A stretch of 64,000 bases of DNA, taken from the NCBI RefSeq assembly GCF_918698245.1, contig NZ_CAKKMS010000001.1, forward strand, positions 62,001 to 126,000, given 5' to 3'. The stretch comes from Pedobacter sp. Bi126. GTDB taxonomy: Bacteria > Bacteroidota > Bacteroidia > Sphingobacteriales > Sphingobacteriaceae. Below the pieces are notes generated by a model. It searched no databases. It saw only the letters and a program-made list of their open reading frames with translations, and was not told where the DNA came from. A program made the position numbers and the translations under genes. Shown here one piece after another: positions 7,351-15,795 of this stretch (position 1 is its first letter; every line of letters starts with the position of its first letter).

Positions 7351-8721
7351 CTATTTAAAATCAGGTATAGGAAATAGATATCCGCCAAATAAAATATACG
7401 ACCATAAGAGGGTCCAAAATATGTTAAATATTTGTGCTGTAACAAATGTAAATGCTGGTTTACCGCCCTGAAGTTTTACCAGTGATGAAAATTTAGCTTC
7501 CATACCGATTGAAATAAAAGCGATTGCAAACCACACTGTACGTAAGCCGTTTAAGGTTGGTCCAACACTTTTTGCGGTTGTGGGCGATAACAGAAAAGAA
7601 AACACCAAAGATGCTGCAACAAAACCCAGTACAAATTTCGGAAATCGCTCCCACACAATTTTCAACCCAGGGCGTTCTGCTTTGAAGGGTACACCATCTT
7701 CACCTTTAGGTTTTTTATAGGCCCACCATATAGCGATAAAAAAAGCAGCAACACCAATAAAAACATTTTGCGAAAACTTGGCTATAACACCTGCTTTAAC
7801 GGCTATTGGTCCAACCAAATCGCCTGCAGCAGTTACGGTTGCCGTTGTATCTAAGGTACCACCCAGCCATGCCCCACCAATCACCTCAGGTATATGAAAA
7901 TACTTTACTGCCCAAGGCAGAATAATCATCATCGGGATAGCCATAATCAATACCAAAGTAGTTACATAAGATAATTTACGTTTATCACCATTAATAGCTC
8001 CTGCAGCAACAATTGCTGCAGAAACACCACAAATAGATACGGCTGAGGCCAATATTACACCAAATTCATCATCTACTTTTAACTTGCGGCTTAACCACAT
8101 CGAAAAAAACCAAACTACAGTAACAACAATAACGGCCTGTATTATACCCGGTAAACCCGCTTTGATCAGATCGGCCGATAAAATAGTGGTTCCTAATATT
8201 ACCAAACCTGTCTTAATATAAAATTCAGACCGTACTGCTTCTTTTAGCCAAGATGGCAACTTGATCAGGTTGCCCAATGCGATACCGATAAGCAGCGCAA
8301 ATACCACATATTCTAACCCAAAATAGGATACACTTTTATTGCCTCCGATAATAAAAGAAACGATAGCTAAAAAATAGATGAGCGCAAAACCGCCAGCAAA
8401 CCGCGCAACACTGCCTCCAGATAAACCTATCGCTACCGAAGCTAAGGCCAGAAAAACTGCCCCCATTTCAATAATTAACAATAAGTTGGATGCTGATAAT
8501 ATTTTACCCAAAAGGTCTTCACTGGTTGCCCATTTAAATGCAGGTAAACTTATTACAGTACCATTGTTGGTTAAATAAAGTACTGTGGCAATGATAATCG
8601 TTCCTAATATAACAGCCCACCAATCTTCGGTGAGTGATTGTAAAAATGTTTTCTTATCCGGGCTTATCCCGGCATCTGTTAAGGCTCCAGTAGTATCGGC
8701 TGCGTGGTTTCGATTCGACAT
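7351..8721 (-). CDS. YeiH-family putative sulfate exporter
   Basis: A 456-residue inner-membrane protein of the PF03601 (YeiH/UPF0324) family with at least ten hydrophobic segments. Typical pieces are GLEYVVFALLIGIALGN, VILASAVSICGVSAAIVAAGAI and LGGTLDTTATVTAAGDLVG; the last, with its Gly/Thr-rich turn, is diagnostic. Members are thought to move sulfate, sulfite or related anions outward, with limited experimental support. It is somewhat longer than E. coli YeiH (about 350), with a soluble N-terminal extension of about 30 residues. It is monocistronic, without the usual LysR regulator beside it. Confidence 0.85.
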   Translation of the reverse strand: MSNRNHAADTTGALTDAGISPDKKTFLQSLTEDWWAVILGTIIIATVLYLTNNGTVISLPAFKWATSEDLLGKILSASNLLLIIEMGAVFLALASVAIGLSGGSVARFAGGFALIYFLAIVSFIIGGNKSVSYFGLEYVVFALLIGIALGNLIKLPSWLKEAVRSEFYIKTGLVILGTTILSADLIKAGLPGIIQAVIVVTVVWFFSMWLSRKLKVDDEFGVILASAVSICGVSAAIVAAGAINGDKRKLSYVTTLVLIMAIPMMIILPWAVKYFHIPEVIGGAWLGGTLDTTATVTAAGDLVGPIAVKAGVIAKFSQNVFIGVAAFFIAIWWAYKKPKGEDGVPFKAERPGLKIVWERFPKFVLGFVAASLVFSFLLSPTTAKSVGPTLNGLRTVWFAIAFISIGMEAKFSSLVKLQGGKPAFTFVTAQIFNIFWTLLWSYILFGGYLFPIPDFK

Positions 8722-9034
8722 AGTTGATTAATTATGGTGTTAATTTGATTTCAATTCTAAAAATATCAGTGGATAACGATCAATAAACCGTAAACGAATA
8801 CCCAATATCGAAACTAAAGTAAATATTCAGGAGGATTTTATCCGTAACAAATATCTGACTTTGATCTACACATTTATTAGTAGGCCTTTTTAAGTTAAAA
8901 TGCATCACAAACTAGTGTTTAAAAACAAATTCATTCAATTGTCTAACTCAGGATTTAATTTGTCTGGTTCAGATCCATTCAACTGGTTTTTGGAATTTTT
9001 ATGCAACATTTTTGGGCAACTTAAAAAAAATATT
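8722..9034. other. Intergenic region between YeiH and DoxX-like genes
   Basis: Divergent promoter region of about 310 bases. The downstream frame can be extended to an ATG at 8900, but that stretch lacks family similarity and is read here as untranslated leader. No repeat or hairpin stands out. Confidence 0.5.
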
Positions 9035-9430
9035 ATGACACTTAAAACAACAAAAACCATTTATTGGATCGGCGCCTCACTAACTTCGTTATGGTTTGGT
9101 ACCAGCGGAGTTTGTGAACTCACAAAAAACCCTATTGTTTGGGACATTACATTACAACTGGGCTATCCAGCGTACTTTATTTATGTACTTGGTGTTGCTA
9201 AATTAGCCGGAATTGTGGTTCTACTGATCCCCAACAGATCGTTAAGGTTAAAAGAATGGGTATTTGCAGGGATATTCTTTGATATCATTTTTGCATTCTG
9301 CTCAAAACTAATTGTGATCGGTCCGCTAGCCACTATTGATGCCATTATAGCCTTTGGTATCGTTACAATAACCTACCTGATGTTCCAAAAACTTTATCCT
9401 ACCCACTATTCTAATTTAACTGCTATTTAA
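9035..9430 (+). CDS. DoxX-like membrane protein
   Basis: A 131-residue protein with four transmembrane segments: YWIGASLTSLWFGTSGV, YPAYFIYVLGVAKLAGIVVLL, EWVFAGIFFDIIFAFCSKL and IDAIIAFGIVTITYLMF. Spacing and the GVAKLAGIVVLLIP signature fit the DoxX-like family (PF13564). The frame is open further upstream to 8900, but MTLKTTKTIYWIG at 9035 begins where the family begins, so this start is preferred. Its physiological role is unclear; related proteins occur with redox and stress functions. A good terminator follows. Confidence 0.8.
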   Translation: MTLKTTKTIYWIGASLTSLWFGTSGVCELTKNPIVWDITLQLGYPAYFIYVLGVAKLAGIVVLLIPNRSLRLKEWVFAGIFFDIIFAFCSKLIVIGPLATIDAIIAFGIVTITYLMFQKLYPTHYSNLTAI

Positions 9431-9465
9431 GGTTCGAATAGTTCTAATTAAATCAGTTTTAACAT

Positions 9466-9490
9466 AAAGGGCGCTAGTAGCGCCTTTTTT
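9466..9490 (+). terminator. Intrinsic terminator after DoxX-like gene
   Basis: Stem GGCGC/GCGCC in AAGGGCGCTAGTAGCGCCTTTTTT with a clean T-run, 36 bases after the stop codon. Confidence 0.8.
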
Positions 9491-9612
9491 ATTGGTGAGA
9501 ATTTTACCTGATACAGCGTCTGTAATCTATACAACAGCTAAATATCCAAGGCTTTGAATGCGTTGCTAATCTCTTTGTTTGATGCTAAAGCACAGTGCAA
9601 ATTGTTTTTAAA

Positions 9613-9640
9613 TAAAAAAGTCGCCAAATATATGGCGACC
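9613..9640 (-). terminator. Intrinsic terminator for DUF1223 unit
   Basis: On the minus strand the stem GTCGCCA/TGGCGAC (six-base loop) is followed by TTTTTTATTT. It lies about 45 bases beyond the small membrane-peptide gene and closes that transcript. Confidence 0.75.
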
Positions 9641-9685
9641 TCCTAACTAATAAACATTGCTTATGAATTTGCAACCAGATTTATG

Positions 9686-9859
9686 TTATACAACTGGCTC
9701 ATTCTCCAGTCCTTTGTGTTTTTTCTTCCCGATGCTTTGCACCATTTCACATTGCTGTGGATTTTTTTCAAATGGAGGGCTAACCAGAAAAAGTGTCGAC
9801 ATTAAGGTTGCCAATCCAACTAATAAACTGTTGGTTGTGATATTTTGATGATTTTCCAT
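9686..9859 (-). CDS. Small single-span membrane protein
   Basis: A 57-residue frame starting MENHQNITTNSLLVGLATLM, with one hydrophobic segment (SLLVGLATLMSTLFLV) and a polar, Lys-rich C-terminus. It begins 13 bases after the DUF1223 stop and is followed by a clean terminator, which supports it as the second gene of that transcript. An upstream in-frame ATG at 9892 overlaps the DUF1223 gene and is less likely. The family is not recognised; a role linked to the DUF1223 protein is only a guess from position. Confidence 0.6.
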   Translation of the reverse strand: MENHQNITTNSLLVGLATLMSTLFLVSPPFEKNPQQCEMVQSIGKKKHKGLENEPVV

Positions 9860-9872
9860 GATGATATTATGA

Positions 9873-10655
9873 TTAAAAAGTTGTTGATGCATTTACTGCT
9901 GAAATTGCGCCTGTTGTTTTATGCTGAACCATTCCGATTACTTCCCATTTTTCAGTACTGCTGCTTTTAGGAATATTTAATACTGCGGTTCCAGATTTTG
10001 CATCCTTTAAAGACAGTGTTAAGGTTTTTCTTACAATTTGGACGTGAAATAATTTAAGTCCTGCATTCTCCCCACGCTGTACATCGGTGTTGCCACCCTT
10101 TTGTACCAGTGCAAAAAGGAGATCGTCGCTAGCCTGAGTATCTTTGGTTTCGTAATTTATTTTCAGTACATCCCCATCCCTTTTCGTATCGAAGGCTAAA
10201 CTGGCTGTATACTTTTTATTCAGAAGCTGTTTATTAATGGCATTTCTCACGTCGTTTTCATTAGATCCTATAAATTCCTGAGCGCCGTTAATAACCAATT
10301 GAGGGGTATAAACCTGTGCGTTTAACCAAGCACTATATTTTTTTTGCCTTTTTGTATTTTCCGGACTCCCAAAAACATCTTTCCAACCTAAATTATCAAA
10401 ATAATCGACATGATATCCAAGTACATATACCGGTTTCCCATTAGATTCTTTCTCTATTTTGGCCAACAGTTCTTCTGCTGGCGGACAGCTCGAACATCCT
10501 TCAGACGTAAATAATTCCAAAACGGCAAAGCCTTTCCCATTAACGGGCTGCTCCACTTTTTTTTCTTGTGCAGTTCCTACCCAAATAAATGCGCTAAGTG
10601 CTATTACCGCCACAATGACCGCATTTACGATCGCTATTCTTTTTAGTGTTTTCAT
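9873..10655 (-). CDS. DUF1223 thioredoxin-fold secreted protein
   Basis: A 260-residue protein whose first 30 residues form a signal anchor or signal peptide (AIVNAVIVAVIALSAFIWVG). The mature part opens with FAVLELFTSEGCSSCPPAEELL, the hallmark of PF06764 (DUF1223), including the C-x-x-C pair of a thioredoxin-like fold. YVLGYHVDYFDNLGWKD and VYTPQLVINGAQEFIGSN follow, both family-typical. The biochemical role is unknown; a periplasmic thiol-disulfide or metal-binding function is inferred from the CSSC. It is co-transcribed with the small gene at 9686. A possible -7 box is 20 bases before the ATG. Confidence 0.85.
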   Translation of the reverse strand: MKTLKRIAIVNAVIVAVIALSAFIWVGTAQEKKVEQPVNGKGFAVLELFTSEGCSSCPPAEELLAKIEKESNGKPVYVLGYHVDYFDNLGWKDVFGSPENTKRQKKYSAWLNAQVYTPQLVINGAQEFIGSNENDVRNAINKQLLNKKYTASLAFDTKRDGDVLKINYETKDTQASDDLLFALVQKGGNTDVQRGENAGLKLFHVQIVRKTLTLSLKDAKSGTAVLNIPKSSSTEKWEVIGMVQHKTTGAISAVNASTTF

Positions 10656-10674
10656 AATTTCTATTCTTTTTTAT

Positions 10675-10682
10675 CAAAAATA
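10675..10682 (-). promoter_or_regulatory. -7 box TATTTTTG before DUF1223 gene
   Basis: Exact TAnnTTTG match on the minus strand, 20 bases upstream of the ATG at 10655. No convincing -33 element. Confidence 0.4.
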
Positions 10683-10795
10683 AGCAGGTAGTATGCCTGA
10701 AATGAGGTGAAAAATAGCTGAACCGGACAAATTGGTGGAAGAGTTAGACAGGAAGCCGATAAATAAGACAAATTAGCTACGAGCACACCTTAAAG

Positions 10796-10827
10796 CAAAA
10801 AGGCCAGAAACGGATCAGTTTCTGGCC
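10796..10827 (-). terminator. Intrinsic terminator of kinase-regulator operon
   Basis: Perfect ten-base stem GGCCAGAAAC/GTTTCTGGCC with a six-base loop, followed on the minus strand by TTTTTGC. It is about 40 bases past the stop of the LytTR regulator. Confidence 0.8.
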
Positions 10828-10865
10828 AAGCTTGTTACTAATAACAGATAAATATTGATTTTTCT

Positions 10866-11627
10866 TTACCTATCTTCCATCCAGGAAAGAAAAGCAGGTG
10901 TTTTTTCTTTATTAATCAGCAATTTATCCGGAGTTTCAATCACCAGTTTAACAAACAATTTTCTTAAGAAATAATGTTCTATTTCTTTAATGGCTTTAAA
11001 GTTCACTAAATATTGGCGGTTAACCCTGAAGAACTGTTTAGATGAGACCAATGTCGTAATCTGATCAAGAGATTGACTTAATGTAAACTCTTGTTTATCG
11101 AAGCACATAATGGTTGAAGCATCATTTCTGATGTAAAAGAAAGCAATATTCTCGGTTTGAACTGTGGTATATTTCTGGTTTTTAAACACTAAAAAGCTCT
11201 CTTTCCCGGCGGGGCTGCTCAATTTTGTCAATAAATTGCTTAAATCGGGAATTACTTTTTGCTGAAAAAAATTCTGAAGGCCGTCTACCTTTTGAAAGGC
11301 CTCCTGAATATCTGTTTTGGAAAATGGTTTTAACACATAATCTATTCCATTACGCTTAAAAGCTTCTAAGGAGTACTCATCGAAGGCCGTGCAAAACACA
11401 ATGGGACTGTTTACTTTAACCTGTTTAAATATTTCAAAACATAATCCATCTGCCAATTGAATATCCATAAATATCAAATCGGGCTGTGGCTGTTCTAACA
11501 GCGCTTTTACCGATCCTTCGATGCTCTGGTACTGCCCTACTATTTTCACGTCGGGCCTTAGGCTCAAAATTATATTTTCGAGTGATTTAGCTGTTTTCAG
11601 CTCATCCTCAATGATGATGATGTTCAT
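10866..11627 (-). CDS. LytTR-family response regulator
   Basis: A 253-residue protein. The receiver domain has the acidic patch E7-D8-E9, phospho-acceptor D55 in LIFMDIQLADG, Thr in VFCTAFDEYS and Lys in YVLKPFSK. A C-terminal LytTR domain (about 145-250) contains FFRVNRQYLVNFKAIKEIE. It is translationally coupled to the kinase upstream: its ATG lies inside the last codons of that gene. Candidate target sites are the repeated CATCC motifs before the hydrolase at 13036, a guess from position. Confidence 0.9.
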   Translation of the reverse strand: MNIIIIEDELKTAKSLENIILSLRPDVKIVGQYQSIEGSVKALLEQPQPDLIFMDIQLADGLCFEIFKQVKVNSPIVFCTAFDEYSLEAFKRNGIDYVLKPFSKTDIQEAFQKVDGLQNFFQQKVIPDLSNLLTKLSSPAGKESFLVFKNQKYTTVQTENIAFFYIRNDASTIMCFDKQEFTLSQSLDQITTLVSSKQFFRVNRQYLVNFKAIKEIEHYFLRKLFVKLVIETPDKLLINKEKTPAFLSWMEDR

Positions 11628-12627
11628 GAATTAATGGGAGTTTAATTTTAAAAATTTGGCCATCGTTAATAATCTCGATTGGCTTTTCGAGAAGATGCTG
11701 GTAGCGCAACGTGATATTTTTTAGTCCAACCCCCAACGAGTTGTTATCGGCGGTTTTTAAACGGATAGGGTTTTCCAAAACAATTTGTCCATTTTCGGCA
11801 TACAAGCTGATGCGCAAAGGTTTATCCAGCGAAACTACATTATGCTTGATACAGTTTTCGATTAACAGCTGCAGCGTAAAGGGAGGAATTAAGGTGTGCA
11901 ATATTTCTTCATTTAATGTGGAAGTAAAACTAAAACCACCATCAAACCTTGCCTGTTGTAAAAACAGGTACGCATTGAGTATTTCCATTTCTTCCGAAAC
12001 GTGAATCAGGTCTAATTTACGGCTCTCGAGGGTATATCGATAAAAATTAGAAAGCTTAAGGATAAAATCGACAGCCTCTTCATCGCCGATTTCTACCATA
12101 GCCTTTAGTGTATTGAGGCTATTAAAAAGAAAATGAGGATTAACCTGCTGCTTCAGCAATTCGTACTGCGCGCCCAAACTATCGCTTTTGATTTTCTCCA
12201 ATTCCATATTCACCTGTTGATTTTCGTAATTTTGTTGCAACAGATGAAGGAACATATAAAAAATTAAATTGATCAATATTCCCCTTACTTCAACCATCAA
12301 CATCACCGGGCCGAAATTAATGTGCGAAAGGATCAATTGCTGAATCCATGCCAGGCAAAGCATAACAGCAATACCAATTAAAAGGCTTTTAAATAGCCTG
12401 GAGTAGGAAATCCACTGTTTGTTTGGCCTACTGCTCTTTCGCGATAGCATGTAAATATTCAAATACCACATCAACAAAGCAAATACCGAGGTAATACCAG
12501 CATTAACTGCCGCTTCGGCTGCATTAAAATGATGTTCTGCTATTTGCGGAACAGAAGATAAAACTCCAAGAAAAATGGAACTTACCCAGATAATGGCAGG
12601 CGAAATCTTTAAAGGGTTTTTGGTCAT
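11608..12627 (-). CDS. LytS/YehU-type sensor histidine kinase
   Basis: A 339-residue kinase with four hydrophobic segments in the first 130 residues, then the His_kinase motif QQVNPHFLFNSLNTLKAM and an ATPase domain with the N-box LQLLIENCIKHNV and the G-rich SLGVGLKNITLRY. There is no extracellular sensor domain. The 3' end overlaps the regulator start by 20 bases. The overlap makes the protein end in HEHHHH, because the regulator's run of ATC codons is read as CAT in this frame. A -7 box (TATTTTTG) lies about 40 bases upstream. The signal is unknown. Confidence 0.9.
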   Translation of the reverse strand: MTKNPLKISPAIIWVSSIFLGVLSSVPQIAEHHFNAAEAAVNAGITSVFALLMWYLNIYMLSRKSSRPNKQWISYSRLFKSLLIGIAVMLCLAWIQQLILSHINFGPVMLMVEVRGILINLIFYMFLHLLQQNYENQQVNMELEKIKSDSLGAQYELLKQQVNPHFLFNSLNTLKAMVEIGDEEAVDFILKLSNFYRYTLESRKLDLIHVSEEMEILNAYLFLQQARFDGGFSFTSTLNEEILHTLIPPFTLQLLIENCIKHNVVSLDKPLRISLYAENGQIVLENPIRLKTADNNSLGVGLKNITLRYQHLLEKPIEIINDGQIFKIKLPLIHEHHHH

Positions 12628-12667
12628 ATCAGTTTTTAGCCAGGCTAATTAGGTGGGTTGGGATAAT

Positions 12668-12675
12668 CAAAAATA
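12668..12675 (-). promoter_or_regulatory. -7 box TATTTTTG before kinase-regulator operon
   Basis: Exact TAnnTTTG match on the minus strand, 41 bases from the kinase ATG at 12627. Confidence 0.45.
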
Positions 12676-12940
12676 ATATTTTTTTAAATATGATGGCTGC
12701 ACCACACGTATCTCTTCTTTTTTCCCTAAAGTAACCACGTAAATCTTATAATTAAGCAATTTTAAGCCTGAACCAGACAGATTCGGCGCTTAAGTAGACA
12801 ATGCCAGGTTTAAATCAGCACAAGAATTGTGTTTTTATTTCGGTAGTATCCGTGTTTCGTTAAAGTAATTGGCAAAACGCATAAAAGATTATAGTCTTAC
12901 TCAGGGCTAACAATGTATAAGTCAAAACCTATTTTGTCTA

Positions 12941-12977
12941 TTTCATCCCGAAAAGGCTAATCTCCCCTTTCCATCCG
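12941..12977 (+). promoter_or_regulatory. Possible activator site with two TTTC(C)ATCC repeats
   Basis: TTTCATCC (12941) and TTTCCATCC (12968) form an imperfect direct repeat immediately upstream of a -7 box. LytTR proteins bind paired direct repeats at such positions, and a LytTR system is divergently encoded next door. This is a positional inference, not a known consensus. Confidence 0.3.
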
Positions 12978-12980
12978 CAT

Positions 12981-12988
12981 TAATTTTG
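12981..12988 (+). promoter_or_regulatory. -7 box TAATTTTG before hydrolase-Ohr operon
   Basis: Exact TAnnTTTG match, 47 bases before the ATG at 13036. No proper -33 box is visible, consistent with activator dependence. Confidence 0.5.
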
Positions 12989-13035
12989 ACATACTTAACG
13001 GAGCAAAATATTAATCGTCAACAAATTTTAGAACT

Positions 13036-14085
13036 ATGGAAAATCAAAATAATTATAGCCGCCGACGCTTTTTAAGTGTAGCTGCTTTAACCGTGGCTGT
13101 TGCAGAACTTGGAGGGTTAAACCTTTTGAACGCCAAAGAAATTACAAGAAATAAAACCAGCAATAATAAAATCAATCGCAATGTATCCTTCGATAAGATA
13201 AAACAGATTCATGCCGGCGTGTTAAACATGGGTTATGTAGAGAGCGGACCTGCAGATGGCGAACCAGTTATACTGTTACATGGATGGCCTTATACAATTC
13301 ACAGTTATACCGATGTGGCTGCGCTACTTTCTGCAGAAGGATATCGGGTAATCGTTCCGCACCTTCGTGGCCATGGGAGCACCCAGTTTCTTTCGGCAAA
13401 AACACCGAGAAATGGACAACAATCGGCTATTGCTGCAGATATTATTGCTTTGATGGATGCCTTAAGAATAGATAAAGCAGTAATTGGTGGCTTTGATTGG
13501 GGAGCAAGAACGGCCAATATTATGGCTGCCTTGTGGCCAGAACGTTGTAAAGCAATGGTTTCGGTAAGCGGATACCTCATTGGAAGCCAGGAGCTAAACC
13601 AAAAACCATTGTTACCAAAAGCTGAGTTATCATGGTGGTATCAGTTCTACTTTGCAACTGAACGTGGCCGTTTAGGATATGAAGCTAACCGAAAAGATTT
13701 TGCCAAACTGATCTGGCAAAGCGCTTCTCCAGAATGGAAATTTACTGATGCCGTTTTCGAAAAGTCGGGAGTTGAACTGGATAATCCAGATCATGTTGCC
13801 ATTGTAATTCATAACTACAGGTGGAGATTGGGGCTGGCCGAAGGGGAAGTAAAATATGATAAATATGAAAAAATATTAGCCACATTCCCAGCCATAACGG
13901 TTCCAAGCATTACACTCGAAGGTGATGCAAATGGTGCACCGCATGGCAACCCAGATCATTATGCAGCTAAGTTTAAAGGCAAATATGTGCACTATACTCT
14001 AAGTGGAGGCATTGGCCATAATCTTCCTCAGGAAGCACCTAAGGCATTTGCAGATGCCATTATCCAGGCAGCAATGATGGGGTAA
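13036..14085 (+). CDS. Exported alpha/beta hydrolase with Asp nucleophile (epoxide-hydrolase-like)
   Basis: A 349-residue protein. The N-terminus has a twin-arginine-like signal SRRRFLSVAALTVAVAE. The alpha/beta-hydrolase core shows the oxyanion motif ILLHGWP, the RGHGS loop and the nucleophile elbow GGFDWGA, in which D154 takes the place of the usual Ser. An Asp nucleophile is typical of epoxide hydrolases and haloalkane dehalogenases. The catalytic His is probably H328 in GGIGHNLP. It is followed by an Ohr/OsmC gene 54 bases downstream, apparently in one operon ended by the hairpin at 14612, so a role in detoxifying reactive organic compounds is reasonable. The exact substrate is unknown. 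Confidence 0.85.
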   Translation: MENQNNYSRRRFLSVAALTVAVAELGGLNLLNAKEITRNKTSNNKINRNVSFDKIKQIHAGVLNMGYVESGPADGEPVILLHGWPYTIHSYTDVAALLSAEGYRVIVPHLRGHGSTQFLSAKTPRNGQQSAIAADIIALMDALRIDKAVIGGFDWGARTANIMAALWPERCKAMVSVSGYLIGSQELNQKPLLPKAELSWWYQFYFATERGRLGYEANRKDFAKLIWQSASPEWKFTDAVFEKSGVELDNPDHVAIVIHNYRWRLGLAEGEVKYDKYEKILATFPAITVPSITLEGDANGAPHGNPDHYAAKFKGKYVHYTLSGGIGHNLPQEAPKAFADAIIQAAMMG

Positions 14086-14139
14086 AAAAAACTAAATATT
14101 CTTCTAATAATTTTAACAATCACAATAAATTTAAAAAAA

Positions 14140-14598
14140 ATGGAAAATCAAAATGTAATCGAATCAGCAAATACGTTAAATGTAGTAATCAACAAAGTGC
14201 TTTATACTGGAAAAGTTCATGTGAGCGGTGGCCGTGAGGGCTTTGCAAAAAGTAGCGATGGAGCGCTTAACACCGCACTATCATCTCCTGGCAGTACAGG
14301 AAAAGGGACCAACCCTGAGCAATTATTTGCCGCTGGCTGGGCTGCATGTTTTATTGGTGCAATGAAACACAATGCTCCCCAACTTAAAATCGTACTTCCA
14401 GCAGATGCTGCAATTGATGCAGAAGTTGATCTGGCTTTGGCCGATAGTGGTTTTAATCTTCAGGCAAGGTTAAATGTGGTTTTACCCGGGCTTACCTACG
14501 AAGAAGCAAAAACAGTGGTTGAAGCTGCTCACCAAACCTGTCCGTACTCTAAAGCTACCCGTGGTAACATCAATGTACAGATCAATGTAGCGATATAA
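14140..14598 (+). CDS. Organic hydroperoxide resistance protein (Ohr/OsmC family)
   Basis: A 152-residue cytosolic thiol peroxidase. The conserved set is present: Arg32, Glu60 in NPEQLFAAGWAACF, peroxidatic Cys70 and resolving Cys134 in HQTCPYSKATRGN; the spacing agrees with Ohr. An N-terminal extension of about ten residues makes it slightly longer than the usual 140. The family reduces organic hydroperoxides using lipoylated proteins as donor. It is second gene after an Asp-nucleophile hydrolase. Both proteins begin MENQN, probably a coincidence of leader composition. No OhrR regulator is adjacent; the Lrp-type regulator is convergent. Confidence 0.9.
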   Translation: MENQNVIESANTLNVVINKVLYTGKVHVSGGREGFAKSSDGALNTALSSPGSTGKGTNPEQLFAAGWAACFIGAMKHNAPQLKIVLPADAAIDAEVDLALADSGFNLQARLNVVLPGLTYEEAKTVVEAAHQTCPYSKATRGNINVQINVAI

Positions 14599-14611
14599 GC
14601 TACTATAAACC

Positions 14612-14648
14612 AAAAAAGCACTCCAGATTAAAATTGGGGTGCTTTTTT
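14612..14648. terminator. Bidirectional terminator between Ohr and Lrp genes
   Basis: Stem AAAAAAGCACTCC / GGGGTGCTTTTTT separates two convergent genes; T-runs exist on both strands. Confidence 0.8.
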
Positions 14649-14671
14649 GATTTATAAACTTTATGATCTTG

Positions 14672-15139
14672 CTATACGGGTAAAGCGGTTTCGCGTTTAG
14701 CCTGCGTAATTACAAGCGAGCTATTAAGGGTACCTATATTATCCAAACGGCCGAATTTATTGATTAGAAAATCGTTGTAAGCGACCATATTTTTTGCTAC
14801 AACTTTTAACATAAAATCGAAGCCTCCGGTAGTATGGTAACACTCCAATACTTCATCGAGTTTGCTTACCTCCTGCTGAAATAACCGGAAGGCATTAACA
14901 GAATGATTGGTAAGCTGAACCTGTAGATAACATATCATACAGTTCTCGAATTTATTGGGATCAATCAATGCCACTACCGAAGAAATGAACCCTAAACGTT
15001 CTAAGCGTTTTACCCGTTCCTGAATGGGCGATTTTGACAAATGCAACATAGCGGCCAGTTCCTTATAGGTTAGCCTTGCATCCTTCTGTAATAGTGTTAA
15101 AATATCTTTATCTGTTTGGTCTGGGGTGTATAATTCCAT
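14672..15139 (-). CDS. Lrp/AsnC-family transcriptional regulator
   Basis: A 155-residue regulator. An N-terminal winged helix-turn-helix (TDKDILTLLQKDARLTYKEL, then LHLSKSPIQERVKRLERLGFI) is followed by the RAM/AsnC ligand-binding domain with the typical LECYHTTGGFDFMLKVVAKN. It usually forms octamers controlling amino-acid metabolism genes in response to amino acids. No amino-acid gene is adjacent, so its targets are elsewhere or it is autoregulated. A -7 box TATATTTG lies 54 bases upstream. Confidence 0.9.
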   Translation of the reverse strand: MELYTPDQTDKDILTLLQKDARLTYKELAAMLHLSKSPIQERVKRLERLGFISSVVALIDPNKFENCMICYLQVQLTNHSVNAFRLFQQEVSKLDEVLECYHTTGGFDFMLKVVAKNMVAYNDFLINKFGRLDNIGTLNSSLVITQAKRETALPV

Positions 15140-15192
15140 TATAGTGGTTAGTCTATTTATTTCTTTTCTAGGCTCAGTTTATAATGAATACC

Positions 15193-15200
15193 CAAATATA
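15193..15200 (-). promoter_or_regulatory. -7 box TATATTTG before Lrp-type gene
   Basis: Exact TAnnTTTG match on the minus strand. A TTTTG lies 15 bases further upstream, a little too near for an ideal -33 element. Confidence 0.5.
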
Positions 15201-15434
15201 TCAATACTCTCTGTCAAAACGTTAAAGGGAGCACAAAAAAAAAGAACAAAATTTTGATAAAAAGTATAATTAAAACGACTAACAGAATTAAATTCCGAAA
15301 AAGCCTATTCTACAGGACATTTTCCGTATTTATCAGTCACCTTCGTTTTAATTGTCAATGCAACAGATATTTGTTTAACGAATGAAACAACTGTTAACAG
15401 CAGCGCGTTGATTTAGTTTAGTTAATGATAACAA

Positions 15435-15467
15435 GAGCGCCAGCGCGATGCTGGCGCTTTTGCTTTT
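15435..15467 (+). terminator. Orphan terminator-like hairpin
   Basis: Stem AGCGCCAGC/GCTGGCGCT with a five-base loop, then TTTGCTTTT. It may end a short non-coding transcript from the preceding 250 bases. Confidence 0.5.
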
Positions 15468-15795
15468 AAATTATACTAGAATTCGATGCAAAGCCAAGGT
15501 AAATAATCGCCCTTTTCGCATTTTTAAGCCTGGCGGATCTCCATTTTCCAAGCCCAAAACAAGAGCCGAAAATATCCAGTCGCAAAAATCTTCCATATTT
15601 TTTTGGAATATTCAGTTTTTAGCTTTTACTTTGAAATACAAAGCACTTTACAAAACATAGAGATATGAATCAATTTAACCCATCAGGCTTGCTTGCTCCG
15701 CAATACTTTAGCACAAAGTTTCGTCCCCTGGATTTTATTGTATTATCAGCAGGATTACAATTACTTACAAATCACCATTATTTAGCCAGCAAGCA

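Larger units (their letters stand above)
12628..13035. other. Divergent promoter region
   Basis: About 400 bases between the kinase (leftward) and the hydrolase (rightward). It holds a -7 box for each direction (12668-12675 minus, 12981-12988 plus) and a pair of CATCC repeats just before the plus-strand box. No gene is seen. Confidence 0.6.
15140..15795. other. Gene-poor region with orphan hairpin
   Basis: About 650 bases between the divergent Lrp and membrane-protein genes. The plus strand carries a strong GC hairpin followed by T-rich sequence (15435-15467) with no gene in front of it. A 70-codon frame beginning inside this hairpin has no coding character. The rest is AT-rich without visible signals. 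Confidence 0.5.

Noticed and set aside
8900..9034. 45-codon N-terminal extension of the DoxX-like protein
   Set aside because: It lacks family similarity and would add a polar stretch before the first membrane helix; the start at 9035 fits the family.
11608..11630. His-rich C-terminus (HEHHHH) of the sensor kinase as a metal-binding tail
   Set aside because: It results from overlap with the start of the regulator gene, whose Ile codons (ATC) read as CAT in the kinase frame.
15448..15660. 70-codon plus-strand frame
   Set aside because: It starts within a terminator-like hairpin, has mixed low-complexity composition and no domain or leader.
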